This document shows, in pieces, positions 24,318 to 34,527 of a DNA stretch of 64,000 bases (positions within the stretch are counted from its first letter, which is position 1; every line of letters begins with the position of its first letter). The notes beneath the pieces were generated by a model. That model did no database searches. It was not told where the DNA came from and was given only the letters and a program-made list of their open reading frames with translations. Location of the stretch: the NCBI GenBank assembly GCA_900469345.1, contig UBWZ01000002.1, positions 487,579 through 551,578 on the forward strand, written 5' to 3'. Position numbers and translations under genes: made by a program. Origin of the DNA: Hyphomicrobiales bacterium. GTDB lineage: Bacteria; Pseudomonadota; Alphaproteobacteria; Rhizobiales; Rhizobiaceae.

Positions 24318-25742
24318 CTAGCGCTTGCGCTTGCGTCCCTCGAACGGATTTTCACCCGCCTTGAAGTGGATGCGGATCGGCACGCCGGGCATCTGGAAGT
24401 CGGCCCGCAAACCGTTGATGAGGTAGCGGACATAGCTTTCCGGCAGCGAGTCGGGACGCGTGCAGGAGATCATGAAGGCCGGCGGGCGGGCCTTCACCTG
24501 CGTCATGTACTTGAGCTTCAGGCGGCGGCCCGAGACAGCCGGTGGCGGATGTTGCGACTGCGTCCCGTCCAGCCAGCGGTTGAGACGGGCGGTCGAGATG
24601 CGCTTGTTCCAGACCATGTCGGTATCAACGATGCTCTGCATCAGCTTGTCGAGGCCATATCCGGTCTGCCCGGCGATCGGCACGGCGCGGATGCCGCGCG
24701 CCTGCGGCAGCAGCCGGTCCGTCTTCTCGCGCAGGTCGGCGAGCACGGCCTGGGTGTCTTCGACCAGGTCCCACTTGTTGAAGGCGAGCACGGCGGCGCG
24801 GCCTTCGCGCAGCACCAGGTCGACGAGCTGCAGGTCCTGCTTCTCGAACGGGATGGTCGCGTCGAACACGATCACCACCGTCTCGGCAAAGCGGATCGAT
24901 CGCAGCGAATCGGCGACCGACAGCTTTTCGAGCTTTTCCTGCACGCGCGCCTTGCGGCGCATGCCGGCGGTGTCGAACATCTTGATGGTACGGTTGCGCC
25001 ATTCCCACTCGACGGAGATGGAATCGCGGGTGATGCCGGCCTCCGGGCCCGTCAGCAGCCGGTCCTCGCCGAGGAAGCGGTTGATCAGCGTCGACTTGCC
25101 CGCATTCGGGCGGCCGATGATGGCGACCCGCAGCGGCTTTGTCTCGTCATATTCGACCTCGGCCTCGTCGTCGTCCTCGCCGGCTGCCGTCATCGAAAGG
25201 TCGATGTCCGTCTCGGCAACATCCTCGGTCTCCGGGAAGGCAAAATCCTCGCCGACCGCTTCGACGATCGCGTCGCGCAGATCGAGCATGCCGCCGCCAT
25301 GTTCGGCCGAGATCGGCACCGGTTCGCCGAGCCCGAGCGTATAGGCATCGTAGAAGCCCGAGTCGGAGCCCTTGGCTTCCGACTTGTTGGCGACCAGCAC
25401 GACGGGCTTGCCGCTGCGCCGCAAAAGCTCGCCAAAGGTCTTGTCGAGCGGCGTCAGCCCCGTCTTGGCGTCGACCACGAACAGCGTCAGGTCCGCCTCG
25501 TCGATCGCCGCCTGGGTCTGCGCCCGCATCCGTCCCTCGAGCGAATCGGCGGCCGCCTCTTCCAGGCCGGCGGTGTCGATGATGGTGAACTTCAGGTCCA
25601 GGAGCTTGGCGTCGCCCGGCCGGCGGTCGCGCGTGACGCCCGGCATGTCGTCGACCAGAGCCAGCTTCTTGCCCACCAGCCGGTTGAAGAGCGTGGACTT
25701 GCCGACATTCGGTCGGCCGACGATGGCGACGGTAAAGCTCAT
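24318..25742 (-). CDS. der: Ribosome biogenesis GTPase Der (EngA)
   Basis: Essential double GTPase that acts in assembly of the 50S ribosomal subunit. The 474-residue protein starts [20 protein letters not shown] at ATG 25742 (AAGGA site upstream). Two tandem G domains are visible, with P-loops GRPNVGKST at residues 9-17 and GRPNAGKST near residue 210. G3 DTAGLEE and DTAGMRR and G4 NKSE and NKWD follow. A KH-like C-terminal domain ends in the basic tail [10 protein letters not shown]. An acidic insert separates the G domains, as in other rhizobia. The YfgM-like gene is directly upstream. Confidence 0.97.
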   Translation of the reverse strand: MSFTVAIVGRPNVGKSTLFNRLVGKKLALVDDMPGVTRDRRPGDAKLLDLKFTIIDTAGLEEAAADSLEGRMRAQTQAAIDEADLTLFVVDAKTGLTPLDKTFGELLRRSGKPVVLVANKSEAKGSDSGFYDAYTLGLGEPVPISAEHGGGMLDLRDAIVEAVGEDFAFPETEDVAETDIDLSMTAAGEDDDEAEVEYDETKPLRVAIIGRPNAGKSTLINRFLGEDRLLTGPEAGITRDSISVEWEWRNRTIKMFDTAGMRRKARVQEKLEKLSVADSLRSIRFAETVVIVFDATIPFEKQDLQLVDLVLREGRAAVLAFNKWDLVEDTQAVLADLREKTDRLLPQARGIRAVPIAGQTGYGLDKLMQSIVDTDMVWNKRISTARLNRWLDGTQSQHPPPAVSGRRLKLKYMTQVKARPPAFMISCTRPDSLPESYVRYLINGLRADFQMPGVPIRIHFKAGENPFEGRKRKR

Positions 25743-25773
25743 GTTCGATCCTTGAGACCCGGTTGCGGGTCGG

Positions 25774-26445
25774 TTAGGGCGCCTTGCCCGAGGCAGCGAT
25801 GTTGTCCAGCATGATCTGCGCCCGGTTTGCGACGTTGCGCGGCGCCGTGCTGTCGTCGGCAATCTGCTTGAACCACTGCTTGGCCTGAGCCATGTTGCCG
25901 GCCTTGAAAGCGGACAGTCCGAGCGCTTCGCGGGCGGAATTGGCCAGCATCTGTCCCGGCGCGGTCATGCCTTCCGCGAGCGCCGACACCTGCTCGTAGG
26001 GGCCGGTGTCGATCAGAAGCCAGGCAGCCCGCAGCTTGGCGAGGTCGCGGATCGCGGCCGGCGCCTTGCCGTCATTGCCGACCTCGGTCAGGCCCTTGAC
26101 GGCGCCGGCGACGTCGCCCTTGTTGGCCTGCACGGACGAAGCACGCAGGCGCGCCAGAACCGGATAGGAGCCGGTCCCATCCTTTTCGATGGCCGACAGG
26201 GCGGCGAGCGCCTCGTCGTTCTTGTTTTCCGAGGCAAGCTGCAGCGCCGCTGTAAACCGGTCGCCGGACTGCGAGGCGTTGTGCTGGTCCCAGTATTCAT
26301 AGCCGCGATACCCGGCCGTGCCGATCACGATCAGCGCCGCGAGCCCGATCAGGATCTTGCCGTAGCGCTTCCACACAAAGCGCACCTGGTCGGAACGAAG
26401 TTCCTCGTTCACTTCGCGAAAAAAGCTGTCGTCGTCCTGCACCAT
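25774..26445 (-). CDS. YfgM-like inner-membrane TPR protein
   Basis: A 223-residue protein with a short cytosolic N-terminus ([17 protein letters not shown]), one membrane span ([21 protein letters not shown]) and a periplasmic tetratricopeptide region. It matches the TPR_21/YfgM family, which in E. coli contacts SecYEG and periplasmic chaperones. The gene order, with der downstream, is the same as yfgM-bamB-der except that no bamB-like gene sits between. ATG 26445 follows GGAG; a GTG at 26463 is in frame. Confidence 0.88.
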   Translation of the reverse strand: MVQDDDSFFREVNEELRSDQVRFVWKRYGKILIGLAALIVIGTAGYRGYEYWDQHNASQSGDRFTAALQLASENKNDEALAALSAIEKDGTGSYPVLARLRASSVQANKGDVAGAVKGLTEVGNDGKAPAAIRDLAKLRAAWLLIDTGPYEQVSALAEGMTAPGQMLANSAREALGLSAFKAGNMAQAKQWFKQIADDSTAPRNVANRAQIMLDNIAASGKAP

Positions 26446-26645
26446 CAACGTCTCCGGCCGCACGGCCCATCCTGGGAAAAGCGCCTTCTAGCCTATTTTG
26501 GCGAGGATGTAAGGCCCCCTTGGCCAAACTGGGCGCGCTTGTTCACTGCGGATGTGCGGGATTTGTCTTTCCTGCGCGCATTTCTGTAGCGCGCAAATTT
26601 AGATGGCAGGCCGCGCAACTTCAAACGGCAACAGAAACTATTGCA

Positions 26646-27608
26646 TTAGTACCAACGGCTGTACATGAGCGGAGCTCCGAATTTCATTCCAACGATCAAC
26701 GACAGCATCATGGCAGACGTACTTATTGCACTCCCTGCGGAAGAGGCTCCGATCATGGATTGATTGTGCATGAAGTCGTTCCGCTCTCTGCGAGCATCGT
26801 CCAAAGCGGTGAGCAGCTGATCGGGTATCCGTCCAGCTAGAGACAAAACTTGGCTTTTGACTGAAGCGGTGTAGTCACGCCCATTCAGAAGCTTCCTGCG
26901 ATCTTTGTTGATAGTCGTCACAGCGGCTGGCCCCGACGACACCTCATCCTGATACCTGCGCCAGATGATGTTAACGGTCTGCTCACACAATGTCCAAGCG
27001 TCCACCAAAGCGTTCGAGAAGCGATGGTTGTGATAGTGGTAGGTTGCTTGGTGCAGCATAGCTAGGGGCATTGCGTAGTTAGCGCCGAAGGCGGCCTCGG
27101 CAGACATAAATGATTGGACAGCGTAGTCAAACACTGGATGGGTTACGGTTACACCCTGTGTCTGCCCCTCTCTCGGGTTACCGTCAGAACCTGTGAGCAC
27201 CCAACGATCATTCATTTTGAATGCCTTCAGGTAAGACATTGGTGCGGTAGGCGCGGGCACGTGAATGCCATGTCGGAGCACCTCTAACATGGCGCTCATA
27301 TAGGCCCCCATCCAGGCGTTCATGTAGACCAAGCGTTTGTCTGTAACTTGCGTCAGCAGATCGTCGGCTGCAACAATGGCCACCGGCTGCCTTCCACTAG
27401 CGTCGACCTCATACTCATCGTAGCCGGGTGCTGCGAATACATCGACCTTAGCGAAGTCGAAGATTACTCCCCCATCCGCTCTGATGTGGATTGGCACACC
27501 TTCTGCCCCGATTCCCGACCAGCCCCCGTCCTCCACTAGAACGGGTTGATCAAGCATCAGAGCAAACGGGCCAAGGGCGGGACGGCCCTCTTGGCGAAAC
27601 TTCTCCAT
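26646..27608 (-). CDS. Accessory hypothetical protein with HEPN-like C-terminus
   Basis: A 320-residue protein with base composition clearly lower in GC than its neighbours. The N-terminal half is unrecognised (GGVIFDFAKVDVFAAPGYDE). The C-terminal half is helical: NALVDAWTLCEQTVNIIWRR, LLNGRDYTASVKSQVLSL, then LDDARRERNDFMHNQ. The last phrase contains R-x4-H (RNDFMH), the active motif of HEPN nucleases found in toxin-antitoxin and phage-defence systems. It begins 10 bases after the end of a wrecked DNA methylase gene on the same strand. Full catalytic function is not proven; it may be a non-catalytic HEPN. Confidence 0.6.
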   Translation of the reverse strand: MEKFRQEGRPALGPFALMLDQPVLVEDGGWSGIGAEGVPIHIRADGGVIFDFAKVDVFAAPGYDEYEVDASGRQPVAIVAADDLLTQVTDKRLVYMNAWMGAYMSAMLEVLRHGIHVPAPTAPMSYLKAFKMNDRWVLTGSDGNPREGQTQGVTVTHPVFDYAVQSFMSAEAAFGANYAMPLAMLHQATYHYHNHRFSNALVDAWTLCEQTVNIIWRRYQDEVSSGPAAVTTINKDRRKLLNGRDYTASVKSQVLSLAGRIPDQLLTALDDARRERNDFMHNQSMIGASSAGSAISTSAMMLSLIVGMKFGAPLMYSRWY

Positions 27609-27618
27609 AACGCTCCTC

Positions 27619-28335
27619 CTAGTCAGGACGAGATATAATCAACTCCGTCACCTGCTGGCTATGCTCGCCACCAACCACCGAATAGGTACAGTCAACCTCC
27701 TCAATCGAAAAATGAGCGAACGTTTTGTAAACCCCTTGAACGGCGTTCAAAGAGAGCATAAAGCGTCCTTTAAGATGCGCTAGAACTTCAGCCATCTCAG
27801 CGGAGTCATCTCTAGTGGATAAAGTTTTGCGGTAGTCGTCCTCGCTGCCCCAGTAAGGTGGATCGAGATAAAAACCGTGCCCGGCCGGTCGTAGCGCTCG
27901 ATGAAGGCTCGCCAGCGGAGATTGTCGATCACGACGCCAGCCATCCTCTCGTGGATCTCTTAAAGGTGCGCGGCCAGCTTCTTTTAGGCTGAAGCGCCCG
28001 CCATGCATCTGCACGCCGAAGGTCTGGCCGCGCACCTTCCCGCCGAAAGTCAGTCGCTGCAGGTAAAGGAACCGAGCTGCTCGCTCGCGGTCGGTGAGCG
28101 TTGTCGAATCGGCGCGGGACAGCTGATCGAACTCCCGCCTGGAGGCGATCTGAAACCGCAGTGTCTATATGAACTGAGGGTAGTGACGCTGAAGGATACG
28201 GAAGAGGTTAGCCACCTCGCCGTTGATGTCGTTGATAACCTCCCTCCGAGGGGCAGGTGACCTTCGCAAGAAGACACCACCCATGCCCACGAAAGGCTCG
28301 GCGTAAGCCTCGTGCGAAATCTGGTCGATCCTCAT
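27619..28335 (-). pseudogene. D12-class adenine-specific DNA methyltransferase (Dam-like), degraded
   Basis: Fragments of a phage-type N6-adenine methylase are visible: the SAM motif AEPFVGMGGVFLRR, then INDINGEVANLFRIL, RAARFLYLQRLTFGGKVRGQ and the catalytic YLDPPYWGSEDDY. Several lesions break it. An in-frame TAG lies at 28165-28167. A one-base insertion near 27980 moves the segment containing IHERMAGVVIDNLRW out of frame, with a TAA there at 27960-27962. A one-base loss near 27870 restores the frame just before DPPY. The N-terminus before MRIDQISHEAY is also missing. It is a remnant of a phage or defence element. Confidence 0.85.
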
Positions 28336-28584
28336 CACGATGGCCTGCGTTGATCGCTACTGCCATTTTGATCTTGCGGATGATTGACGAGAAATCCTGC
28401 GCACCAGCCGCCATAAAACGATAAACGGCCTATAATCCAGCACTTCGGGTCACGTCTCGAGGGCTAATCTCAGATAACCTCGGCTGCTCCATTAGTGCCA
28501 TCTGACTTTATGCGTTACACATTTCAAAGCTTCGCCTTAATCCGCAGCCAGTAAGCGTCGCGTCATCTGCGGGAAAGAAATAAC

Positions 28585-29571
28585 ATGCGTTGCCTCACCA
28601 TACTTGCGCTCGTTGCTGCCATCTGCGGGCTCGCAGGCGGCGCGCGCGCCACGGACAAGCCAAAGCAGCTGGTGATGATCTCCTTCGACGGCGCCGGCCC
28701 CAACGGCCTCTGGCAGAGGAGCCGCGAGCTTGCCGCGCGCAACCATGCGCATTTCACCTATTTCCTGTCCTGCACGCTTCTCATCGACCGCGCCAATGCG
28801 AAGATCTACCAGGGCCCGCACCAGAAGCCCGGCCGGTCGAATATCGGTTTTGCCCAGACGGCGGACGAGGCCCGCGAGCGTCTTGGCCATATCTGGCAGG
28901 CCCATCTGGAGGGCAACGACATCTCCAGCCACACCTGCGGTCACTTCGACGGCAAGGACTGGACGTCGGCTGACTGGACCGCGGAGTTCCGCAGCTTCCG
29001 CGAGATGCTGGGCAATGCCTGGACGCGGCTCGGCGTCGCCGATCAGCAGCCGCAGGGATGGCAGGATTTCGTCGCAACCGGCATCCGCGGCTTTCGCGCG
29101 CCCTATTTCTCCACCAGCCCGGGGCTCGTCGCCGCCGAAAAGGCGGCCGGCATCACCTATGACGCGAGCCTGGTGACCAAGGGGCCGGCCATGCCGCTCA
29201 TGGAAGCCGGCGTCATCCGCTTCGGCCTGCCGCTCATTCCCGAGGGGCCCTCGCAAAAGCCGATCATCGCCATGGACTACAACCTCTATATCCGCCACTC
29301 CAGGGGCACGGAGGACCCGGCCCGTTCCGCCGAATACGAGGAAAGGGCCTACGCCGCCTTCCGGGCCGCGTTCGACCAGCAGTATGACGGAGACCGCATC
29401 CCGCTGCAGATCGGCTTGCACTTCGTGGAAATGAACGCCGGCGCCTACTGGCGGGCCATGGAGCGGCTTGTCACTGAGGTCTGCAGCCGCGAGGACGTTG
29501 CCTGCGTCAGCTATTCGCAGGCGATCGCCATGCTCGACGAGCGCAACGGGCAGCGCCGCACCGGTCTCTGA
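28585..29571 (+). CDS. Exported polysaccharide deacetylase (NodB-like fold)
   Basis: A 328-residue protein with signal peptide MRCLTILALVAAICGLAGG. The carbohydrate esterase 4 / NodB-homology features are present: ISFDGAGPNG near the start, the metal-binding HTCGH in DISSHTCGHFDG, and RAPYFSTSPG. The usual paired Asp of the first motif is reduced to one Asp, so metal-site details differ. It would remove acetyl groups from a cell-wall or surface polysaccharide in the periplasm. It is the first normal-composition gene to the right of the accessory patch and has no operon partner. Confidence 0.85.
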   Translation: MRCLTILALVAAICGLAGGARATDKPKQLVMISFDGAGPNGLWQRSRELAARNHAHFTYFLSCTLLIDRANAKIYQGPHQKPGRSNIGFAQTADEARERLGHIWQAHLEGNDISSHTCGHFDGKDWTSADWTAEFRSFREMLGNAWTRLGVADQQPQGWQDFVATGIRGFRAPYFSTSPGLVAAEKAAGITYDASLVTKGPAMPLMEAGVIRFGLPLIPEGPSQKPIIAMDYNLYIRHSRGTEDPARSAEYEERAYAAFRAAFDQQYDGDRIPLQIGLHFVEMNAGAYWRAMERLVTEVCSREDVACVSYSQAIAMLDERNGQRRTGL

Positions 29572-29626
29572 ACGCCCCGGCCGCAAGCAGTCCGCCGCAC
29601 GGGGCGCGCCCCTCGCCGCATCCAGC

Positions 29627-29854
29627 CTACTGGATCTGGGTGGTGATCATCCGGTGGGCAACGGCCTTTGCCGCGACCTTTGCGGCCACCTTGGCCGGCG
29701 CCGAACCGACGGGCACGATGTCGATGACCTCGGAAAGCAGGAAGCGCTTCTCCGAGCCGCTGATGGTGGCGTAAACCACCCGGTCCAATACCTTAAGGCT
29801 CTCGGACACGAAGGTCCGCTGATCGCCGTTATCGAGCACTGACACAACGTACAT
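29627..29854 (-). CDS. Small hypothetical protein
   Basis: A 75-residue protein, MYVVSVLDNGDQRTFVSESL at its start, with a beta-strand-like N-terminal half and an Ala/Lys helix (APAKVAAKVAAKAVAH) at the end. I favour ATG 29854; an ATG pair at 29887 is in frame and would add 11 residues. No cysteines and no signal. Similar small proteins occur in rhizobia without assigned function. Confidence 0.5.
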   Translation of the reverse strand: MYVVSVLDNGDQRTFVSESLKVLDRVVYATISGSEKRFLLSEVIDIVPVGSAPAKVAAKVAAKAVAHRMITTQIQ

Positions 29855-30339
29855 GTTGATCCCATCCCGGTTAGACGCCCACATCATTGGCGCAGGCGAA
29901 TGGTATGCACCCTATGGTAAAGGCCGGGTAAAGGCGTACCGCTATTTGTATCATATCGAGATTAAGGTAAACGGCCGCGCCGCAGCCGCGTGGGCGCAAC
30001 CGGCGGGGACGTTTGACCACGCCACCGAACAAATCCCTCCATCTTTTCAGAGGCGTTTCGCCAAACGCCGTCCTGATCGGTCCCCGTCCGCACAGCGCGG
30101 AAGATACTGATGCGGTCATCGGCGGGAAACCGGATTCGCGAACCGGCCTCCTCCTCGGGTTCTTCGGAGCCGGTTGCCGGTGATGGGTGCGGATGTCGTC
30201 GACGAGGGCTCGGAAATCCTCGCAAAACGGCAAAAAGCAGCCGGAGCAGGCGGAACGCCTGAACCACCCTAATACCCCGATACCTCCGCCTGCCCAGTCC
30301 CAAAGGGCCGAACAGGTGCCCAGGGGTCTAGCAAGCCCC
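29855..30339. other. Intergenic stretch without a supported gene
   Basis: About 480 bases between the small hypothetical gene and the bacA terminator. An open frame of 169 codons on the minus strand exists, but its product is Arg/Gly/Pro-rich low-complexity sequence with no ribosome site and no family resemblance. I see no RNA gene or repeat here. Confidence 0.5.
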
Positions 30340-30376
30340 AAACGAGAAACCGCGCCGGAGTGACGATCCGGCGCGG
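30340..30376 (-). terminator. Rho-independent terminator of bacA
   Basis: Perfect ten-base stem CCGCGCCGGA (30350-30359) / TCCGGCGCGG (30367-30376) with a seven-base loop; on the minus strand it is followed by TTTCTCGTTT. It lies 28 bases after the bacA stop. Confidence 0.8.
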
Positions 30377-30403
30377 CCAAGACTGCTGGATAAATGCCGG
30401 CCC

Positions 30404-31681
30404 CTAGTAAGGCTTGTCGGCGGCGATCTCGCCACCTTCAGCTTCCCGTTCCAGATAGTGCTGGTCAAGCGTCGGCAGGGGCTGATCGTCGATCGCCGCT
30501 TCGAACGCTTTCAGGCGCTTGTAGATGGACATCAGCTCGACGATCGTCGTCCAGGAATTGATCAGGTACTGGAACGAACCGCGCACCTGGTCGAAGACGT
30601 TGCCGATCTGCGTGAAGATGCCGAGCGTCACCTTGCCCGCGGCGATCGAGGGAATCAGCACCACAAGGCTGTAGATGTTGTCGGCCTGGAGGTAAAAGAT
30701 GCGGGCGATGTTGAAGTAGAGGTAGTGGAAATACAGGCGGAAATAGTTCTTGCGGACATTTGCGAACAGCTCCGCCATGGTCGGCGGCTGCGCCCGGTCT
30801 TCATGGTCCTCGCCGTAGACGAGTTCCTTGCGGTAGGCCGCCTCGACCCGCTGATTGCGAAACTCGAGCCCCGGCAGCTTGATCCCGACCAGTGCCAGGA
30901 AGGCTGTCCCGAACAGCGACCAGATGATCGCGGCCCACACCAGCGCGTGGGGGATTTCCCCGATGATCGGCAGTTCGGTGATCGTCTGCGAAAAGGTGAA
31001 CAGCACCGGCATGAACGCGATCAGCGTCATGATGGCGCGCACGAACCCGACGCCCAGGCTTTCGACCGTCGAGGAAAACCGCATCGTGTCTTCCTGCACA
31101 CGCTGCGAGGCGCCCTCGATATGACGCAGCTTGGGCCAGTTCGCCATGTAGAAATCGTTCATCGCCGTGCGCCAGCGGAAGATGTAGTGGCTGACGAAAA
31201 ACAGGTTGAGGACGCCGACCGTGACCGCCAGGAACAGGATGCCGACGACGCCGAGCAGGCCCACATAGAGCTGTTCGGCGGTCACCGGCGCGGTCTTTGC
31301 CAGTGCCTGCTGGATGAGGTCGTAATACGGCCCGTACCAGGCGTTGAGAGCGACGCTGACCTGAACGGAAAAATAGGTCGCGAAAATGATCAGCGCCGAC
31401 CCGAGGATCGACCAGTTCTGCCAGGGGTGCGGCGATATCACGAACCAGGCGGCGGCAAACAGCGCCGTCGCGACCGCGTAATAGACGTAGAACCACAAAA
31501 AGGGCCCGGACCAGAACAGCGAGATCCCGATCGGAGCCTGGTCGCCGGCCGGCGCGGGAAGCAGGCCGATCATCGGCCCCAGCGCGCTGCCGCCCATATA
31601 CCAGGACGCGATGACGACCGCCGCCCAGATGAAGGCGGAGATGAAAAACGCTTTAGGGCGTGGAAAAAAGGAATGGAACAC
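30404..31681 (-). CDS. bacA: BacA/SbmA peptide transporter
   Basis: A 425-residue inner-membrane protein that imports peptides, including proline-rich antimicrobial peptides and legume nodule-specific cysteine-rich peptides, driven by the proton gradient. In Sinorhizobium it is required for bacteroid survival and for very-long-chain fatty acid modification of lipid A. Family phrases are [62 protein letters not shown] and [18 protein letters not shown]. It uses a GTG start at 31681. It is monocistronic with its own terminator. Confidence 0.95.
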   Translation of the reverse strand: MFHSFFPRPKAFFISAFIWAAVVIASWYMGGSALGPMIGLLPAPAGDQAPIGISLFWSGPFLWFYVYYAVATALFAAAWFVISPHPWQNWSILGSALIIFATYFSVQVSVALNAWYGPYYDLIQQALAKTAPVTAEQLYVGLLGVVGILFLAVTVGVLNLFFVSHYIFRWRTAMNDFYMANWPKLRHIEGASQRVQEDTMRFSSTVESLGVGFVRAIMTLIAFMPVLFTFSQTITELPIIGEIPHALVWAAIIWSLFGTAFLALVGIKLPGLEFRNQRVEAAYRKELVYGEDHEDRAQPPTMAELFANVRKNYFRLYFHYLYFNIARIFYLQADNIYSLVVLIPSIAAGKVTLGIFTQIGNVFDQVRGSFQYLINSWTTIVELMSIYKRLKAFEAAIDDQPLPTLDQHYLEREAEGGEIAADKPY

Positions 31682-31802
31682 GAAGCTTACCTGAGTTCGA
31701 ATCTGCGCAAGGTCGAGATCGACGATTGAGCCGGAAACTAAGGCAGTTCCACGGGAGCGGCAATGGCCGCAGCCGATTGTGAACGATTTGTAAGGGCGGC
31801 TT

Positions 31803-32978
31803 TCAAAGCCGCCGCAGCGCCAGCGGAACGGTGAGGAGGACGCAGACGATCAGCACGCCTGCCGCGGCAAGCGTCGGCGCGGTAAAGTTGCCGCTGACCT
31901 GCGCCAGCCAGCCCGCGACCAGCGGTCCGAGGATCTGGCCGGTCCCGAACGCCGCCGTCATGAAGGCAAAAGCCCGCCGCGGGCTGTCAGGCGCAAGGTT
32001 GCGGCCGATCTGCAGGCCGAACGCGGTCACCACCATGAAGGTCGCGCCGAGCAGCAGCCCGCCCACCAGCGTGCCCGCGACGGCCGGCAGGCTGACCGAA
32101 CCGACGACGCCGAAGACGAGCAACAGAATGGCGGCGAGATAGCATCGCGAAAGCCCCATGCGTCGGACGGCCGGCTGCCAGGCGAGCAGCGACACCGCCG
32201 CAGCACAGCCGGTGACGAACCAGGCGAGGAACTCCACCAGCGGACCCGCGGCACCCTGCCGCGCAATGGTGACGAGAAAGGTGGCGGTGATCACGTAGCC
32301 GAAGCCGAACAGGCCGTAGGAAGTGGTCACCAGCACCAGCGGCAGCCGCCATGTCAGCGGCGGCTCGACCATCCGCTGCGCGCCATGCGCCTCTCTCGGC
32401 AGGATGCGCGACACCACCAGCGCGACGCCAAGCACGATCGCCGCACCCGCAAGCCAGTTCATCCGCCAGCCATGCGCGCCATCTCCCGCCGCCGTATTGA
32501 CGGCAAGCGCGAGCGCCGAGGAGACCGCAATCCCGGCCCCGACGCCACCGTAATGGAGCACGCTCACCATCGTCCGTCCGGCTGCATGCTGCAGCACGAT
32601 CGACGAGGTGAAGATCATCGCCAGGGCGCTCGCAAGCCCCGCCAGAAAGCGGATGACGATGAAGACCGGCACCGAGGTCGTCGTCGCCATCAGTGCGAGA
32701 AGTGCGGCCGTCGCGAACAGACCGCCGATCGCCACCATCCGCTCGCGCCCCGCCGCCCAGCCGAAGGCCGAAAGGATGGCGCCGACCAGGTAGCCCGCGA
32801 AATTGGCCGCGGCGACATAGCCGGCATCGGCCGCCGAAAGCGGAATGCCCGCCATCATGCCGGGCAGCACGGGGGTGTAGAAAAACCGGCCGAAGCCCAT
32901 GGCGGACGCCATCGCGATCGCGCCGGCAAACCCGGTCAGCAGCGGGCGGCTCGGTGAAGAAGGGGTAATCTGCAGCAT
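31803..32978 (-). CDS. MFS transporter, YbfB/YjiJ family
   Basis: A 391-residue protein with twelve hydrophobic segments. The N-terminal [20 protein letters not shown] and [22 protein letters not shown] are typical of the YbfB/YjiJ group of major facilitator proteins, whose substrates are unknown. I use ATG 32978, preceded by AAGGACACC; the frame is open for 19 more codons. It begins 46 bases after the stop of the isochorismatase-like gene on the same strand, so the two may form an operon, perhaps with the hydrolase product exported. Confidence 0.85.
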   Translation of the reverse strand: MLQITPSSPSRPLLTGFAGAIAMASAMGFGRFFYTPVLPGMMAGIPLSAADAGYVAAANFAGYLVGAILSAFGWAAGRERMVAIGGLFATAALLALMATTTSVPVFIVIRFLAGLASALAMIFTSSIVLQHAAGRTMVSVLHYGGVGAGIAVSSALALAVNTAAGDGAHGWRMNWLAGAAIVLGVALVVSRILPREAHGAQRMVEPPLTWRLPLVLVTTSYGLFGFGYVITATFLVTIARQGAAGPLVEFLAWFVTGCAAAVSLLAWQPAVRRMGLSRCYLAAILLLVFGVVGSVSLPAVAGTLVGGLLLGATFMVVTAFGLQIGRNLAPDSPRRAFAFMTAAFGTGQILGPLVAGWLAQVSGNFTAPTLAAAGVLIVCVLLTVPLALRRL

Positions 32979-33024
32979 GGTGTCCTTTCCGGCGCCGGTC
33001 GCGGATGAAGCGGGTCGGACGGTC

Positions 33025-33540
33025 TCAGGCCTCAAGGTCCGGCCATTCGTCCGCCGCCTTGCAGACCGTGAGCTTGGAGCCGAGTGCCCCGAGCGCGATC
33101 CGGTGCACCGGCTCGATCGGGGCGGTGCACAGGTCGCCGACCACCCGCACTTGGAAGGCGTCCGCGGCGCGCGACATCGCGGTAAAGACGACGCAGTTCT
33201 GGGTCATCATTCCGCACACCAGCAGCGTGTCGATGCCGGTCAGATGGGTGTCAAGATCGGTATCCTGGAAGGCGTCCGCCACATGCTTCGTCACGACCGG
33301 CGCCTCACCGGCGGCCGCCAGGATGGCGGGGCGGATCGCAACGCCCGCCCCGGTCGCATCGAACAGGCCGCCCGACGCCTTGGAGACATGCTGCACCAGG
33401 ATGACCCGGTCGCCGGCGCGCCGTGCCGCCTCGATGGCGGCCACGATCCGTGCCTCGGTCTCGACCGGCTGGAACAGCGGCAGCGCGCCGCCGGGAAAAT
33501 AATCGTTCTGGATGTCGATGACGATAAGGGCGCGGCTCAC
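33025..33540 (-). CDS. Isochorismatase-like cysteine hydrolase
   Basis: A 171-residue alpha/beta hydrolase of the isochorismatase/nicotinamidase superfamily. Catalytic triad candidates are Asp9 in LIVIDIQNDYF, the lysine in VVTKHVADAF and the Cys in MMTQNCVVFT. Such enzymes cleave amides or vinyl ethers (nicotinamide, N-carbamoyl compounds, isochorismate); the substrate here cannot be read from sequence. It starts at GTG 33540 with TTGGAG upstream. Followed on the same strand by an MFS transporter gene. Confidence 0.88.
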   Translation of the reverse strand: MSRALIVIDIQNDYFPGGALPLFQPVETEARIVAAIEAARRAGDRVILVQHVSKASGGLFDATGAGVAIRPAILAAAGEAPVVTKHVADAFQDTDLDTHLTGIDTLLVCGMMTQNCVVFTAMSRAADAFQVRVVGDLCTAPIEPVHRIALGALGSKLTVCKAADEWPDLEA

Positions 33541-33761
33541 GGGCAGGCTCCAAGGTATGACGCTGGCGGTATGCGGTCACTCCCGCAGACGCCGCCAATC
33601 CGGGGGTAGCATCCGAGGCTGGGGTGCTCGGAAACCTGCGAACAGCCGCGGGGGACCGGATCGGGTCTTCTTATTGCACTGAGGCTTGCCGGGCTCAATT
33701 CAGGAATTGTCATCGCAGCGATCAATGCCGCGAATGGATCGCGGTTTGTCTCCGGTCTCCG

Positions 33762-34517
33762 TCAGCCGGCGAGCGTCAGGATCAGCGGTCCGTTGCGGGT
33801 CACCACGATCGTGTGCTCGTACTGCACCGTCGGCGCCTTCGGATCGCTGTAGAGCGTCCAAGGATCGCCATTGTCGCCGTCCTCGGCCCATTTCGCGCCA
33901 AGCGACAGGAACGGTTCGACGGTCAGCACCAGTCCGTCCTCCAGCTGCCGATCTTCGTGCGCATCCGGCCAGGTCGGCACTTCCTTGGGCTCCTCGTGCA
34001 GCGAACGGCCGATGCCGTGGCTGGAAAGGTTGGTGATCAGCGTATAGCGGTTCTTCTTGGCAAAGGCGCCGATGGCGTTGCCGATCCCGGCGACCGGCTT
34101 TCCCGCCCTCACCTGCTGAAGACCGGTCCAGAGGGCCCGCTTGCCGTCGCGGCAGAGCTTTTCGATGTCGCGCTTGACCGGCGGCACCGCATAGGAGGCG
34201 CCGGTATCGCCGTAGAACCCGTCCTTGACCGCCGACACGTCGATATTGACGAGGTCGCCCGCCTGGATGATGCGGTCGCCGGGTATGCCGTGCGCTACTT
34301 CCTCGTTGACGCTGATGCAGGTCGCGCCGGGAAAGTTGTAGCTGGATTCGGGTGCCGAGAGCGCCCCGTTTTCCTCGAGCAGCCGGCGGCCGATCGCATC
34401 CAGCTCGCGGGTGGTGATGCCGGGCTCCAGCGCCTTTGCCATGGTTTCCATGGCAAGCGCGCAGAGCCTGCCGATATCCTTCAGCTTCGCCAGTTCGTCC
34501 TCGGTGGAGATAACCAT
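33762..34517 (-). CDS. map: Methionine aminopeptidase, type I
   Basis: A 251-residue cytosolic metalloprotease that removes the initiator Met from new proteins. All five metal ligands and the catalytic His are visible: His in EEVAHGIPG, Asp in NIDVSAVKDGFYGDTG (two), His in SSHGIGRSLHEEP, Glu in LTVEPFL and Glu in QYEHTIVV. The start MVISTEDELAKLKDIG at 34517 lies 10 bases after the stop of the LLM monooxygenase gene on the same strand, an unusual partner, so this may be an additional paralogue rather than the housekeeping copy. Confidence 0.93.
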   Translation of the reverse strand: MVISTEDELAKLKDIGRLCALAMETMAKALEPGITTRELDAIGRRLLEENGALSAPESSYNFPGATCISVNEEVAHGIPGDRIIQAGDLVNIDVSAVKDGFYGDTGASYAVPPVKRDIEKLCRDGKRALWTGLQQVRAGKPVAGIGNAIGAFAKKNRYTLITNLSSHGIGRSLHEEPKEVPTWPDAHEDRQLEDGLVLTVEPFLSLGAKWAEDGDNGDPWTLYSDPKAPTVQYEHTIVVTRNGPLILTLAG

Positions 34518-34527
34518 GTTCAGCCCG

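Noticed and set aside
29871..30380. 169-codon minus-strand frame downstream of bacA
   Set aside because: Arg/Gly/Pro-rich, no start signal, and it runs through the bacA terminator hairpin.
31803..33540. MFS plus isochorismatase-like pair as a siderophore export system
   Set aside because: No siderophore synthetase or iron-uptake gene is near and the hydrolase family is too broad for that claim.
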